From Arabidopsis thaliana (Eukaryota > Streptophyta > Magnoliopsida > Brassicales > Brassicaceae): a DNA stretch of 64,000 nt. This document shows, in pieces, positions 29,610 through 40,189 of this stretch. The position numbers were made by a program, and so were the translations under genes. Within the stretch, counting starts at the first letter, position 1; the number at the start of each line of letters is the position of its first letter. Location: positions 8,618,001-8,682,000 of the forward strand of contig NC_003070.9 of the NCBI RefSeq assembly GCF_000001735.4, written 5' to 3'. Under the pieces are notes generated by a model, which saw nothing but the letters and a program-made list of their open reading frames with translations, did no database searches and was not told the origin of the DNA.

Positions 29610-30099
29610 CCATTTGTGAAACTTTTGTTATGTTTTTAAAACATATCTTGTTGCATTTAGTTTTTATGTTTGTGTGGTTTTAATTTTTTAATTATGTTAT
29701 AAATGTATAATTTATTTTATTGTATTTTCAATCAACTTCGGTATTAGTTTTAATATTTTCTACTAATCCATCATTTTATTAAATTAAAGATTACAAAAAT
29801 AGTACTTATAAATTATTTTTTAGTTACAAGCCTTAGTTAGATTACTTAAATCTCATTTACAATCATATATAATCTATTATAACTAAATAAGCTATTTTAA
29901 TATATAATAATGTTAACACAAAAGAAAAAATTATTATTTTAATATTTGACGTGGATACAGTAGTGCACCAAATATAGTGTTACACTGTACAAAAAAAGAG
30001 AATCACACTATTATAGTGCAAATTATACCGTCTGATTGGAGTGAAAAAGTAAACATGCCCACGTTATTTTAACGTTTTCCCGTGGCGTTGGACTTGGCC
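29610..30099. other. Right end of the Harbinger element, non-coding
   Basis: About 490 bp of AT-rich sequence between the stop of the Myb-like gene and the right terminus. It ends with several TAGTG/CACTA-type inverted motifs (29960-30025) that mirror the left subterminal region. No gene seen. Confidence 0.7.
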
Positions 30100-30714
30100 T
30101 AAGCACCACCACAAATAGTCTCGTAATCACCTAGAGGTCTAGCAATTCGGCACGATAAAGCTAATTTGCCAGAGGATATTTCATAAACTGAAGTCTCAAA
30201 ATGTTGAAGAGCGGTGAGACCAATGGTGTCCAAAGTAATGTGGTAAGAGCAAGCAGCAGAATGCGTGGACTGGTTGTATTTCTTTACGCTACTGAGCTCT
30301 AAGTTTTTCTCCTAATATTGATCAAGAAAGAATTGTAGGGTAAAAATACATAGACAAGGAAACAAGAAGAGCATGCATTTATAGAGCGAGTTTAATCAAA
30401 CCTGGAGCAAATTGTACGGATGAAGGCCGAGCCTGGCATAAAGGATAACCAAGGCAGGACATGGAGAAGACTCATCGTTACAGATTGTTTCATTTCCACC
30501 AAAGTGTGGTACTCTCTTTATAAAGGAACTCTAGAAGCGACAAGAAAGAGGGTTAGGATGTGTGACGATGAAAGACATATGTGAATCGCTTTACAACGAC
30601 TAACAATGATGAAGAATATTACCGCGGATCTATTCACTATCCTATATCTTTTCCGAGGATTGCTCTTCTCCCTCTCCTCTGCCCCGGCCACCATCGTCTC
30701 GAGAGCGGCTGAGG

Positions 30715-30737
30715 TTTTTTTTTTTTTTTTTTTTTTT
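30715..30737. repeat. Poly(T) run of 23 bases
   Basis: A homopolymer directly at the junction between the 5' end of UPF0725 copy A and the start of the duplicated FabG 3' segment (copy B). Its position at the duplication joint suggests it is linked to the rearrangement, but it could be incidental. Confidence 0.85.
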
Positions 30738-30751
30738 GGGTCGATTTTAGG

Positions 30752-31290
30752 TTTCTGATTATATTAGCGACCTAACCATGGTTGAAATCATTGGTTTGCA
30801 GGCATTCACCACTGATGGAGGTATTGCTAGCTAGACAATTGGTATGAGTCGGTTTTGTTTAGTTAAATCAATTTGGTAAAACAGACAAAGTTGAGTTCTT
30901 TCTAGCACTTGGTCGGATTTCTATTTTGCGGTTTATGTTAAGAAATATGTAAAATTTACTGCTTAAACTAGAAATCGATAAATCATCTCGCATTCTAATT
31001 TTTTAGTTATTGATGTGTTCTTTTTTAGAAACGAAAAGGAAACTACAAGGGTTGAAGAATATCTCCCTATCTTTACCCTATGTTAAACCAAATTCAAACA
31101 CAACTTAAAGTCAAAAAGTAAAATAAAGCATTACAGACGCACCAAATAACTTATAAGTTTATTCGAAAGCGGATCTTGCCTTGTGACTAGCCAACCCAAC
31201 TGTATTTCTATACATTAAACCGCCTAGGATTAGGAAACAGCTGCCGTTTGAGACATAGGCTAAGCAAAAGTTGTTCACTCTTTTGAGACA
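30752..31290 (+). pseudogene. Duplicated 3' end of the FabG gene with flank (copy B)
   Basis: This repeats the last intron end, the last exon and the 3' flank of the FabG gene at 25200-25770. The acceptor TTTGCAG and the exon are kept, but the exon now reads AFTTDGGIAS before TAG. With no upstream exons it cannot make a reductase. Within it a block TTTGAGACATAGGCTAAGC is repeated about 38 bp apart (31247 and 31285), a small extra tandem duplication absent from copy A. Confidence 0.88.
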
Positions 31291-32494
31291 TAGGCTAAGC
31301 AAAAGAATATATACAAATTTGAGCAAAAAAATATTAAAAATATATTTTTAAAAAAATTCTTATATATAATGTATATATATAATTGATACATTTATGCAAT
31401 TATTAATTTATAATATTGATGAGACCATGTATTTATATAGGATTTTCAAAAAACTTATTATCTTATTAATATTGATTTATGTCACTTTTTACACTGGTCC
31501 CAAGAATTTATTAATTTATAGAGGTTTTACTGTACACAATTAGTTGATATTATTGTTTAGGTGATATTTGAAAACCTGTTTGGTGACCAATTGACCCGCA
31601 GTATTAAGAAGTAGGTCATAACCTTAATGATGTGGATTAATTTCGTCTATGATTATATTTTCTTTAAATTGTAATCTAATATAATTTGTTACATTTCTCA
31701 ATGTTACAATTTATGTTGTACTTCTAAAATAATAGTATAGGTTCAAAACCAAAACGTTATCATTTGCTGTGTGGGGCATACACATCATGCGACATGGTTA
31801 GTGTTTCTTAGTTTTGCATGGATGTGAGGAAGAGTTTATTTCATTGTGCTCACGTTACCTGTGCGCGAATTTGTTGATAGGCGTTATGGAATGAATCTCC
31901 CTAAAGATGCAGATATAAATGATGGAGTGTTGTCTCATAGTTGCTAGGCATTTGTAATGAGATATGCATTGTCGTTTGTTAAACAATTTGGCATACCAAG
32001 AGAGGGGGAGATGTATTTTAACTTCAATTTAGAAATGTCATGATATCCCGAGAAAAAAAAAAGGTACTCCATAGATTAAATCTTTTTATATATATAATAT
32101 AACAAGCATTTTTCTAAACTATGTCTAATAATGTGGTGTTTGACATTCTATTTTAATAACACATGTACTTTTCATTAGTTGTAGTTTGACTAAAATTAGT
32201 CATTAGATATATCATGTATTTTATAAGAATTTTTTCCAACTTTAGTTTTTTGTACCATAATTGTTGCTTCTTTAATTAATTATATTAATTTATTTAAATG
32301 TACCGTCCACAATTTCTCTTCCTGAAAATAACTATTTTCCTATCCTATTTCACTATATCTCAAAATCAAAATTTTAATTTGTTTTGTGTTAATTCAAGGT
32401 AAAATTTTAACATAATAATATTTTAAAACTATATTGTAACATTTAACTATACAAACAAAAATAATTCTCTAATTTAATAAGAATTTAACTACAT
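31291..32494. other. AT-rich unique segment replacing UPF0725 3' exons in copy B
   Basis: At this place copy A has the last two UPF0725 exons (25761-26330); copy B has about 1.2 kb of unrelated AT-rich DNA instead. It holds long AT tracts (31320-31400, 32280-32480) and a slightly GC-richer part at 31790-32040, but no reading frame I can support. It is likely an insertion or a mosaic of old repeats; the family is not recognised. Confidence 0.5.
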
Positions 32495-32915
32495 CAATGA
32501 TGATCATTTAGTAAGATGGCTTGCTTGTTGTATAAGCACCACTACAAAAGTCTCGTAATGACTTAGAGGTCTAGCAATACGGCACGATAAAGCTAATTTG
32601 CCATATGATATGTCATAAACTGTAGTCTCAAAAGGTTGAAGAGCGGTGAGATCCATGGTGTCCAAAGTAATGTGGTAAGAGGAAGCAGCAGAATGCGTGG
32701 ACTGGTTGTATATACTTATACTACTGAGCTCTATGTTTTTCTCCTAATATTAATCAAGAAAGAATTGTATGACAAAATACATGCATAGACAAAGAAACAA
32801 GAAGATCATGTACATATAGAGCGAGTTTAATCAAAGCTGGATCGGAGCAAATTGTAACGATGAAGCCGAGCCTAGCATAAAGGATAATTAAGGCAGGACA
32901 AGGAGAAGACTCATC
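32495..32915 (-). pseudogene. UPF0725 (DUF626) copy B, truncated at both ends
   Basis: On the minus strand this carries DESSPCPALIILYARLGF (about 32915-32845) and IYNQSTHSAASSYHITL followed by TALQPFETTVYDI and GKLALSCRIARPL (about 32735-32550), close to copy A at 30100-30476. Homology to copy A stops at 32915 on one side; on the other side the intron with the transposon target site is present but empty (TTGTATAAGCACCACTAC at about 32528). The last two exons are missing. It is therefore a fragment. Confidence 0.75.
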
Positions 32916-33562
32916 AAAGAGCTTTATAACCAAAATTGCCGATTTCTCTATTAGATAGAAATTGATGAAAGGACATTTTGTTCTTGGTCTGCCGTTTACA
33001 AGTAAACTCTCCACAAAAGGGTACATGTGGCGTTACGAGTTACGACCAGAATCACAGGTTCACGTATCAACAAAAACAACGTATAAATCAAGATATTTGA
33101 AAAGCCAAAATAATAAACGAAGCTATTAAATTATTCTCATCACTCATGCATGCTGTACTGGAAAGTATAAATTCGTTTTCAAGTCATGTCATATTGTTGA
33201 CAGGTGAAAACCCCGTGATTAAGATTAAATCTAACCACAGATCCAAATCATCTAATGTAAATGTATCCATAAACCATAAAGAAAAACAAAACGCAGTGTC
33301 GTGCTGACCATGGTAACATTGCATCTAGACGTGTCATAAAATTCCCGTGTACGTTCTTGCATAAATTACGAAATCACAACATTAGAAGAACCAGATCATG
33401 GAGATTAATTATTTGAAAAAGAGTTTATTATCAAAAGAAACCAAAGATAATTGTCTTAACTACAATGAAAACATAAAATTTACTTAAACGGACAGTCACA
33501 TAAAATTAGACATGCCGTGATTTTATTTTTCGGTTGCGCGGTTACAAAAAAAAGTGATCCAT
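32916..33562. other. Intergenic, upstream of UPF0725 fragment and downstream of LHT2
   Basis: About 650 bp of AT-rich sequence. A 90-codon open frame on the minus strand crosses the copy B breakpoint and is not gene-like upstream of it. No supported gene. Confidence 0.5.
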
Positions 33563-35561
33563 CTAAGAGAAGAACTTGTAGGTCTTGGCGTTGATAATGA
33601 TGGTTCTGAGTCCTCCAATTGGGGCAAGGATCGTCAAAAGAACTCCTACTATGATGCAGAACTGTATTTTTTCATAATCCACAACACCAACAAACCAAAA
33701 CACAAAAATTGTTACTTTACAAGAAAACAAGAGCTATAGATTATGTACCATTGATTACTAAAGAACATACCCAGTTAGCTGTCCAAGATAGACCAAACCT
33801 CTTTGGTTTCTTGAGAACGAGCCACATAATGCATGGAAGCTGCAGTTACAAATTAATATGTGTATATAAATTCACAACTTTAATCTATGGATAAACCAAT
33901 AAAGAAATGAAGGGATTATTTGTACTATACGTAGTAAGTTGTTGGGGCAAAGGCGAATCCTCCAAAGAAGCCGAGTAGTCCACCGAAAAACGGGACGCAT
34001 ATCGCAACAATCATCGTGAAAGCTGCACGGTCCAATGTACATTGATGAAAATGAGATTAATTAATGAATGGAGTAGGAGGATGACGTTACATATGTATAA
34101 ATGAGGAGTGGGTTCTTACCGACGTAAAGACTACGAGTAATGAAGCGGAGCTTGAAAGAAGGATTGAAATTCATCTTTTTGACCAAAACGGTTTCGAGCA
34201 TGTCAAAAACTGGCATTGCAAATATCTGAATCCACACAAAGGTGTCAATATTCATGAAATAATTCTTACTTCAATCAAAAATATAGAAGTACTAGAATGT
34301 GGAAGAATACCTGATAGCTTCCAATGACATGGATAACCACGAACATGTTAGCCATAGCAATAAGCCAGATAGGCTTCTCCAAAGTGATGAGGATGTTGTC
34401 ATCAACGCTGTTTCCAAAGATATAATAGCCGAGGAATGCTACAGGGAAGTAACAGATGGCGACTACAATGTAGGCTACAATAACTCCTCTCCACATTGGG
34501 ACCTTGGATGGCATCTCCGGAGTCGAAGGGATTGTGGCCTGAATCTCCAACACAACGTTGTGACCTGCATAAGCAAAAGCCACATCTCCCAACGCATTCA
34601 AGAAGTTGAATACTTTTCCAACATCGGTTGATGCTCTAGGAGAGTAGTCCACATCTGGATGTACCCCTTTGTGCACGGATGCAGCCCAAGCAATAGTTGA
34701 GTAACTGTACAGATCATAAAAATCATCAGGCAATAAAACCTAGTTTTCTACATATTTTGGGATTATGCTAAGTTTTTCTTCTAATAACCGGAAAATATAC
34801 AACAATTTTGATCCCTAGCCTTGAACCACAAGGCATGCTCTAGGTTAATTATTCTAACTTTCTGTTCAAGTTATAAAGTAAAACCAATATATGTGTGTTG
34901 AAGAGATTTACGTTAAGGACATAACAGCCGCGGCAAGTGAGATGATGGAGATAGAGTTGAAATTGGGAAGGTGAGAGATAACAAAGTGGACGGAAGCAAA
35001 GATCATGATCCAAAACGTAGTTCTGATCTCTTTGCAATCGGGACAGACTAGTTGATGGACTTTCTTGAGGGATGCTCCTCCTGTGACCATATAAACGATG
35101 TCAACACCGACCTCCACGATAAGCTGCTGCGGCACGACGATCCATAGGCCAAGCTTTTCACCAAAAGCGTGTTGACCTAGCTCGTGATACCTATCAAGCC
35201 TCTTCCCTGGAACAATCTCATGCATCTCCACCATTTGCCACAGTGTGTACAACGTTATGATCCATGACATCACCATAATCGTCACTCCAGGTCCCCTGTA
35301 ATACATCAAAAACTCAGATCAGATCATGGATTAAAACATAAAGGAGATTAAGATTATCAGATTCAACAAATTAGTATACCATCCGAGATTGGACATAGCG
35401 TAGGGCAAGCTAAGAACACCAGCACCAACCATGGCGGTGACATTGTGAAAAGCAGAGTACCACCACTTAGCGTTTCTGGAAGATGTGATCGGTAACCAAT
35501 CGTCGACGTTCTTCTGCTTGGCCGCCGCAACCTCACTCGCTGACATTTCACTGTTCCCCAT
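33563..35561 (-). CDS. LHT2: Lysine/histidine-type amino-acid transporter LHT2
   Basis: Seven exons: 35561-35380, 35295-34912, 34704-34311, 34225-34120, 34022-33931, 33839-33771, 33661-33563; 441 residues. It has the amino acid/auxin permease layout. A hydrophilic N-terminus ([20 protein letters not shown]) leads to the first membrane helix with [20 protein letters not shown]. More helices follow ([76 protein letters not shown]), about eleven in total, ending [12 protein letters not shown] proteins are proton-coupled importers of neutral and acidic amino acids at the plasma membrane; LHT2 is associated with anther tapetum in the literature as I recall. Length and sequence fit LHT2; LHT1 is the nearest alternative. 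Confidence 0.94.
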
Positions 35562-36201
35562 ATCTCCTTGTGATATAATCGAGAGATAGTGTTTGGTTTT
35601 TGAGAAAGAGATTAGATACAATTAAGAAGATTTTAGGAGGATAAAGATAAGAGTGATATTTAAGAGGAGGATAGATATTCTCTGACGGTTTAGGATTTTA
35701 CCTGCTTAATTATTCTATTCAACGATTTGTTAGCGTTTATGAGAGTGTAATAAATAGGTGATGAGATTCTGACTTTTCCGAATTTGAAGGGAATGTTTGT
35801 TAGTTTGTTTGGTAGTTTTGTTTAGTGTGTTTGGTCTTTTTTTTTGCCCGAGGCATAAGGCACCATCGGCTGGAAGCTGTTTCATGCTTAGACCAATTTA
35901 AATACTAATTTACCCCCAATCGTTCTTCTTGATTCAATGATTCTCTTTACATTGACATGGCTTTTTTTTGTAATTTCGTACTTTTTTCTCCCTGTATTTG
36001 CATGATTTATTTTCTTTTTTGGATAGAGCTGAATTTTTCTTTTCATGGTCACCTGATCTAACGAGTGTTTCGCTTTTAAAAAATAAAATAATATTTATTC
36101 GATAGATAAATATATCTTTCTCATTTAATGATTATTTTGAGTTGACCGACAAAAAATTAGCTGTTTTTTTGTTTTTCTTTTAGTAGAATTTATTTATATC
36201 T

Positions 36202-36255
<54 letters not shown>

Positions 36256-37252
36256 AAGAGAAAATATGTTAAAAATCTATATATTTAAGCAATAACTATA
36301 TTATTAAATTACTAATAGTGGCATAAAAATGCTAACATATTATTAGTTAGACAAAACGCTCTTAGATATATAAGGTGATGAGTTGTATATATTATTATTT
36401 TTTGTTAATTTTGCATATTTGTAATGTCGATGATGAGAAATTGAGAATGATCAGAGTATAAATACTCCAACTAAATCTTGGTCGTAGTGACGTTTCGCTA
36501 GCGTAATCTCTCTTTTTGACACTGTAAATCAAAATCACGAAACGTCATGACATCAAAAGGAAGATAAATATCTATATATTTTCTTTTTTCATCTTCTATT
36601 ACAAAGTCAATGAAACAGACGAACTATTTATGCTTAGCGTCACTTGCATCCCGTGATATTTATGAAGGAAAACTAAAATTGTTGAAGCATAAATGCATGG
36701 TTATTTGTCACAGTATTCCCAATTGATTAGAGGGTCGCTCGAACGAATCAAGGGACCGCTCCGATTAATGATATGGTTGACTATAAAAAACAATTATTGT
36801 TGGTAGTACAATGTCACAAAACGAAACAAGCGTAATAATATAATTTCAAAGCGTGACAAAAAAAATTGTATGTCGTTTTTTATCAACAGTAATTAATCTA
36901 CTCAACTATCCTTTGAAAATGTTGAATAAAATGTAAAAGAGAAATTAGGTTGAACCGTTGAAGCGTATAGTTTTTGATTACTCAAAAAAATTCAAGTGTT
37001 TCAGGTAAGGGGTTCTTTTCTTGTTGAAGGGTTTTCACAGTCAAAGGTGAAAGATGTTGATTCTTTGTCCAACCAAAGGGCAAAGAGGCACAACTAAAAA
37101 CAGATAAACCCCAAAAATAAGCAACCAAGAAACTTATAGACATTGTGTCAAACCAATACTGTCTATAATAAGTAAAACAAAATCTTTCTTTCACCCTCAT
37201 ATTTGTTTCTAAACCTTCTCATTCCACAAAATCTTAAAGAGAGACGAAGAAG
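35562..37252. other. Intergenic: LHT2 promoter side and upstream of the small Lys-rich gene
   Basis: About 1.7 kb, strongly AT-rich, with an (AT)n microsatellite inside. The part up to about 35900 is the LHT2 upstream region. From about 36470 to 36550 an imperfect hairpin-like pair GACGTTTCG / CGAAACGTC occurs (36489-36497 and 36537-36545). No supported gene. Confidence 0.5.
36204..36253. repeat. (AT)n microsatellite, about 25 units
   Basis: Uninterrupted AT dinucleotide run of about 50 bases within the LHT2 upstream intergenic region. Such runs are usually length-polymorphic between accessions. Confidence 0.97.
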
Positions 37253-37438
37253 ATGGATTCTGGACTATCATGGGCTGATCAATGGGATTACAACTCTGAT
37301 CCTCCTCCAAATTCAAGTAACGAAGACGATAAGAAGAAGAAGAAGAAGAAGAAGAAGGAAGATGGAAGCAAAAGCGGTATCGGGAAGGCCATACTTGGAT
37401 TCAAATGGATGAAACTTGGCAAGAAATCTGATAAGTAA
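37253..37438 (+). CDS. Small lysine-rich protein of unknown function (61 aa)
   Basis: Single open frame beginning MDSGLSWADQWDYNSDPPPN. A run of nine lysines follows near residues 27-35 (AAG-rich codons) and a conserved-looking C-terminus GIGKAILGFKWMKLGKKSDK. The WADQWDYN...DPPP start and the GKAxLGFKWMKxGKKSxK end recur in small plant proteins that I recognise only as uncharacterised. The leader before the ATG (GAGAGACGAAGAAG) and the AT-rich 3' flank suit a short transcript. No domain, signal peptide or membrane helix is visible. The charge pattern suggests a nucleic-acid or membrane-surface contact, but that is a guess. Confidence 0.75.
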   Translation: MDSGLSWADQWDYNSDPPPNSSNEDDKKKKKKKKKEDGSKSGIGKAILGFKWMKLGKKSDK

Positions 37439-38686
37439 TCAATAGGTTATTTGTTTAGTTACAAAAGGGTTATTGATTCATCTGTTCCTTGTGATTAATC
37501 CATTAAGTTCTGCTTCTCTCTTTTAACCATTCTTCTGATTGTAATTGTTAAATCTTTAACATTTAGAAAGTTCGTTGGTTGCGGTTGATTGTGTATTTAT
37601 ATTTTTGTTGGTGAGAATTTAATAGCGACCAGGAATTGTGTTTTTGTTTTATTAAAGGTGTATTATAAAATCATTAATCCTATTAGATGAGTACATGTAA
37701 AAAAAATCATCCTTTTGAGTTTGTAATACCTAAAATGACAAAGAAAACTTAATGGATCGCTAAACACTCGTAAAAGACGTCTAGGCAATAAACAACGATT
37801 CAAAATATCACTATCCTAGTTTACTAAAATCAGCAACATGCAGGATGTACCGACAAGTAACCTCTCACAAAATTCATAAACCATGCCATATAGGCATAGT
37901 TTAATCTAATGCCGCGTCACCATCTGGATGCAAACAACAAGCAAAGTGAGATGTTCAAAAGAAAATATCTTTAAAATTGTAATACTCTTTAGCTTTTTGT
38001 AAACTACTTTTAACGTAAACGTGAAGAAAAAGTTTGACATTTATTCATACAAAAAAAAAAATATATACAAAAGGTTTGACATTTACATTATTATTTTTTT
38101 AATTTAATGTTAAATTAGATTTAAAAGAAAATAGCGTTTTTACAACTAGTGCAACGATAGATTAAAAAACATTGTGTTGAATAACGATTAACAGAAAAAA
38201 AAAAGATGTTTGAGATGCTTGGATAATGGATTCATTTTAGAAAAATTGCAATCATAATCTTGAATCTGCAAACAATTAAGGCCAATAAAAATTAGCTATC
38301 TAGTCCTAGAAAGGAAAAATGTCCTTTTTGTAAAATCAAAGGACCCCTTAAGGTTTTAAAAGCAATGCAATTCATTATAATTACTATTCTCTGTTTCGAT
38401 ATTTAAGACAAGATTTTTAAGATGAAATAATAACGTTTTGTCTCCTGACGAGTAAGAATCTTGAACTGTTGTTGGTCTCCCCACTAGTAGGAATCTTTAA
38501 TATGAATGTAATCTATTAATAATAATAAGGATAATGATGATGATGACATGAATTAATGATAAATAATATGACTGGTCTTTTGTGATGCAGGAATATGTAG
38601 CTATTCTCACCAAGAATCTTCATTGAAGTTATTTTACAAGCGTGTCATGGTTTATCAGAAAGTGGAGAAAGACTTTGTTCGTAAAA
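37439..38686. other. Intergenic, AT-rich
   Basis: About 1.25 kb with homopolymer A/T tracts and no supported gene. The last 100 bp are the leader of the first BAHD gene; ACAAG-C-GTG...ATGG reading suggests that translation starts at 38687, since no in-frame ATG lies before it. Confidence 0.5.
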
Positions 38687-39997
38687 ATGGAGAAGAACGT
38701 TGAGATCTTATCAAGAGAAATAGTCAAACCGTCTTCTCCAACTCCAGATGATAAGAGAATTCTCAATCTCTCTCTTCTTGATATCCTCAGCTCACCAATG
38801 TACACAGGAGCTCTTCTCTTTTACGCAGCTGATCCTCAGAACCTTCTAGGTTTTTCAACAGAGGAGACTTCCTTGAAGCTCAAGAAATCTCTGTCTAAAA
38901 CCTTACCAATCTTCTACCCTCTTGCCGGAAGAATCATAGGAAGTTTCGTCGAATGTAATGATGAAGGAGCTGTGTTTATAGAAGCTCGAGTTGACCATCT
39001 TCTCTCGGAGTTTCTCAAGTGCCCTGTTCCTGAATCATTGGAATTACTCATTCCTGTTGAAGCTAAGTCAAGAGAAGCTGTTACATGGCCTGTGTTGTTA
39101 ATCCAAGCTAATTTCTTCAGCTGTGGAGGATTGGTTATCACAATCTGCGTTTCTCATAAGATCACTGATGCTACCTCTTTAGCAATGTTCATCAGAGGAT
39201 GGGCTGAGTCCTCAAGAGGTTTGGGGATTACTTTGATTCCTAGTTTCACCGCTTCTGAAGTCTTTCCTAAACCACTTGATGAGCTTCCTTCAAAACCGAT
39301 GGATCGCAAAGAAGAGGTTGAAGAGATGAGTTGTGTGACAAAGAGGTTTGTGTTTGATGCTTCGAAGATCAAGAAACTTAGAGCCAAAGCTTCAAGAAAC
39401 CTTGTGAAGAATCCAACACGTGTTGAAGCCGTCACAGCTCTGTTTTGGAGATGCGTTACTAAGGTTTCAAGATTGAGTTCTCTAACACCAAGAACTTCAG
39501 TGCTGCAGATACTAGTGAACCTAAGAGGAAAGGTAGATTCTTTGTGTGAAAACACAATTGGGAATATGCTTTCCCTCATGATTCTCAAGAACGAAGAAGC
39601 TGCGATTGAAAGAATTCAAGATGTGGTTGATGAGATAAGGAGGGCAAAGGAAATATTCAGCTTGAACTGCAAGGAGATGTCGAAATCTTCGTCTAGAATT
39701 TTTGAGCTTTTGGAAGAGATTGGGAAAGTATATGGAAGAGGAAATGAGATGGATTTGTGGATGAGTAATAGCTGGTGTAAGCTCGGCTTGTACGATGCTG
39801 ATTTCGGATGGGGAAAGCCGGTTTGGGTGACCGGAAGAGGCACTTCCCATTTCAAGAACTTGATGTTATTGATTGATACCAAAGATGGAGAAGGAATTGA
39901 AGCTTGGATCACTCTTACGGAAGAACAAATGTCACTGTTTGAATGTGATCAAGAGCTTCTTGAATCAGCTTCCCTAAATCCCCCTGTTTTAATCTAG
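38687..39997 (+). CDS. BAHD-family HXXXD acyltransferase (At1g24420-like)
   Basis: Single exon, 436 residues. The start MEKNVEILSREIVKPSSPTP is the first in-frame ATG and matches the family N-terminus. Catalytic motif HKITD (His157, Asp161) sits in CVSHKITDATSLA; the structural motif DFGWG lies at about 375 (YDADFGWGKPVWV). YPLAGRI (about 77-83) is also typical. BAHD enzymes transfer an acyl group from acyl-CoA to an alcohol or amine, in the cytosol. This clade (vinorine-synthase-like, intronless) includes alkaloid, terpenoid and brassinosteroid acyltransferases, so the substrate cannot be named. The gene is convergent with the next BAHD gene, 192 bp away. Confidence 0.94.
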   Translation: MEKNVEILSREIVKPSSPTPDDKRILNLSLLDILSSPMYTGALLFYAADPQNLLGFSTEETSLKLKKSLSKTLPIFYPLAGRIIGSFVECNDEGAVFIEARVDHLLSEFLKCPVPESLELLIPVEAKSREAVTWPVLLIQANFFSCGGLVITICVSHKITDATSLAMFIRGWAESSRGLGITLIPSFTASEVFPKPLDELPSKPMDRKEEVEEMSCVTKRFVFDASKIKKLRAKASRNLVKNPTRVEAVTALFWRCVTKVSRLSSLTPRTSVLQILVNLRGKVDSLCENTIGNMLSLMILKNEEAAIERIQDVVDEIRRAKEIFSLNCKEMSKSSSRIFELLEEIGKVYGRGNEMDLWMSNSWCKLGLYDADFGWGKPVWVTGRGTSHFKNLMLLIDTKDGEGIEAWITLTEEQMSLFECDQELLESASLNPPVLI

Positions 39998-40189
39998 ACA
40001 AGAACAAAACTCATTGCATACTTCTTCCAAGAGATTTATATGAGTTAATTTAAACTTGTGTTGCTTCTTAAATATGAACAAAATAGTATAAAAGAATGCA
40101 TTAAGTACAAGGGAATGAAATCTGAAAGACAAACTTAAAAGGAAAACAAGCTCAAACTCATTAGAAACGACTAATAGATTACTTGTTTC

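Larger units (their letters stand above)
26357..30099. mobile_element. PIF/Harbinger DNA transposon (3743 bp) with TAA target-site duplication
   Basis: The left end is GGGCATCTCCAAC and the right end, inverted, is GGCCAAGTCCAAC. Both are flanked by TAA (26354-26356 and 30100-30102), the 3-bp target duplication typical of PIF/Harbinger. The termini extend into a longer imperfect inverted repeat: left, inverted, CACCAAATATAGTGTTA; right, the same motif at about 29969-29985. CATCTCCAACCACAACAC recurs as a direct subterminal repeat at 26360 and 26435. Inside are a DDE transposase on the minus strand and a Myb/SANT-like gene on the plus strand, the usual two-gene set. The copy at 32521-32540 has the same flanking sequence without the element. 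Both genes carry disabling changes, so the element is probably not autonomous now. Confidence 0.92.
25761..30694 (-). pseudogene. UPF0725 (DUF626) family gene, copy A, split by a 3.7-kb transposon
   Basis: Coding pieces on the minus strand: 30694 to about 30623 (MVAGAEEREKSNPRKRY...), 30530-30402 (VPHFGGNETI, SSPCPALVILYARLGLHPYN), 30311 to about 30115 (EKNLELSSVKKYNQST, SAACSYHITL, GKLALSCRIARPLGDYE), then after the transposon 26277-26162 (GETTIDVIKRCSS, MLDWPPENPFEHSKL) and 26090-25761 (LNYYELQEDNDWIRLYLELA, EARVGKDVDRVAIVRRAF, GCFSLVGKTL). Together they follow the order of UPF0725 proteins, a cystatin/monellin-like family of unknown function that is expanded in Arabidopsis. The transposon lies in an intron, 77 bp upstream of the acceptor at 26277, so the exons are not themselves cut. 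The donor before it (about 30115) is uncertain, and the first exon join is not in a proven frame. It may be a gene with a very long intron or a pseudogene. Confidence 0.65.

Noticed and set aside
38642-38686. N-terminal extension of the BAHD enzyme
   Set aside because: Requires a non-ATG start (GTG); the family N-terminus begins at the ATG at 38687.
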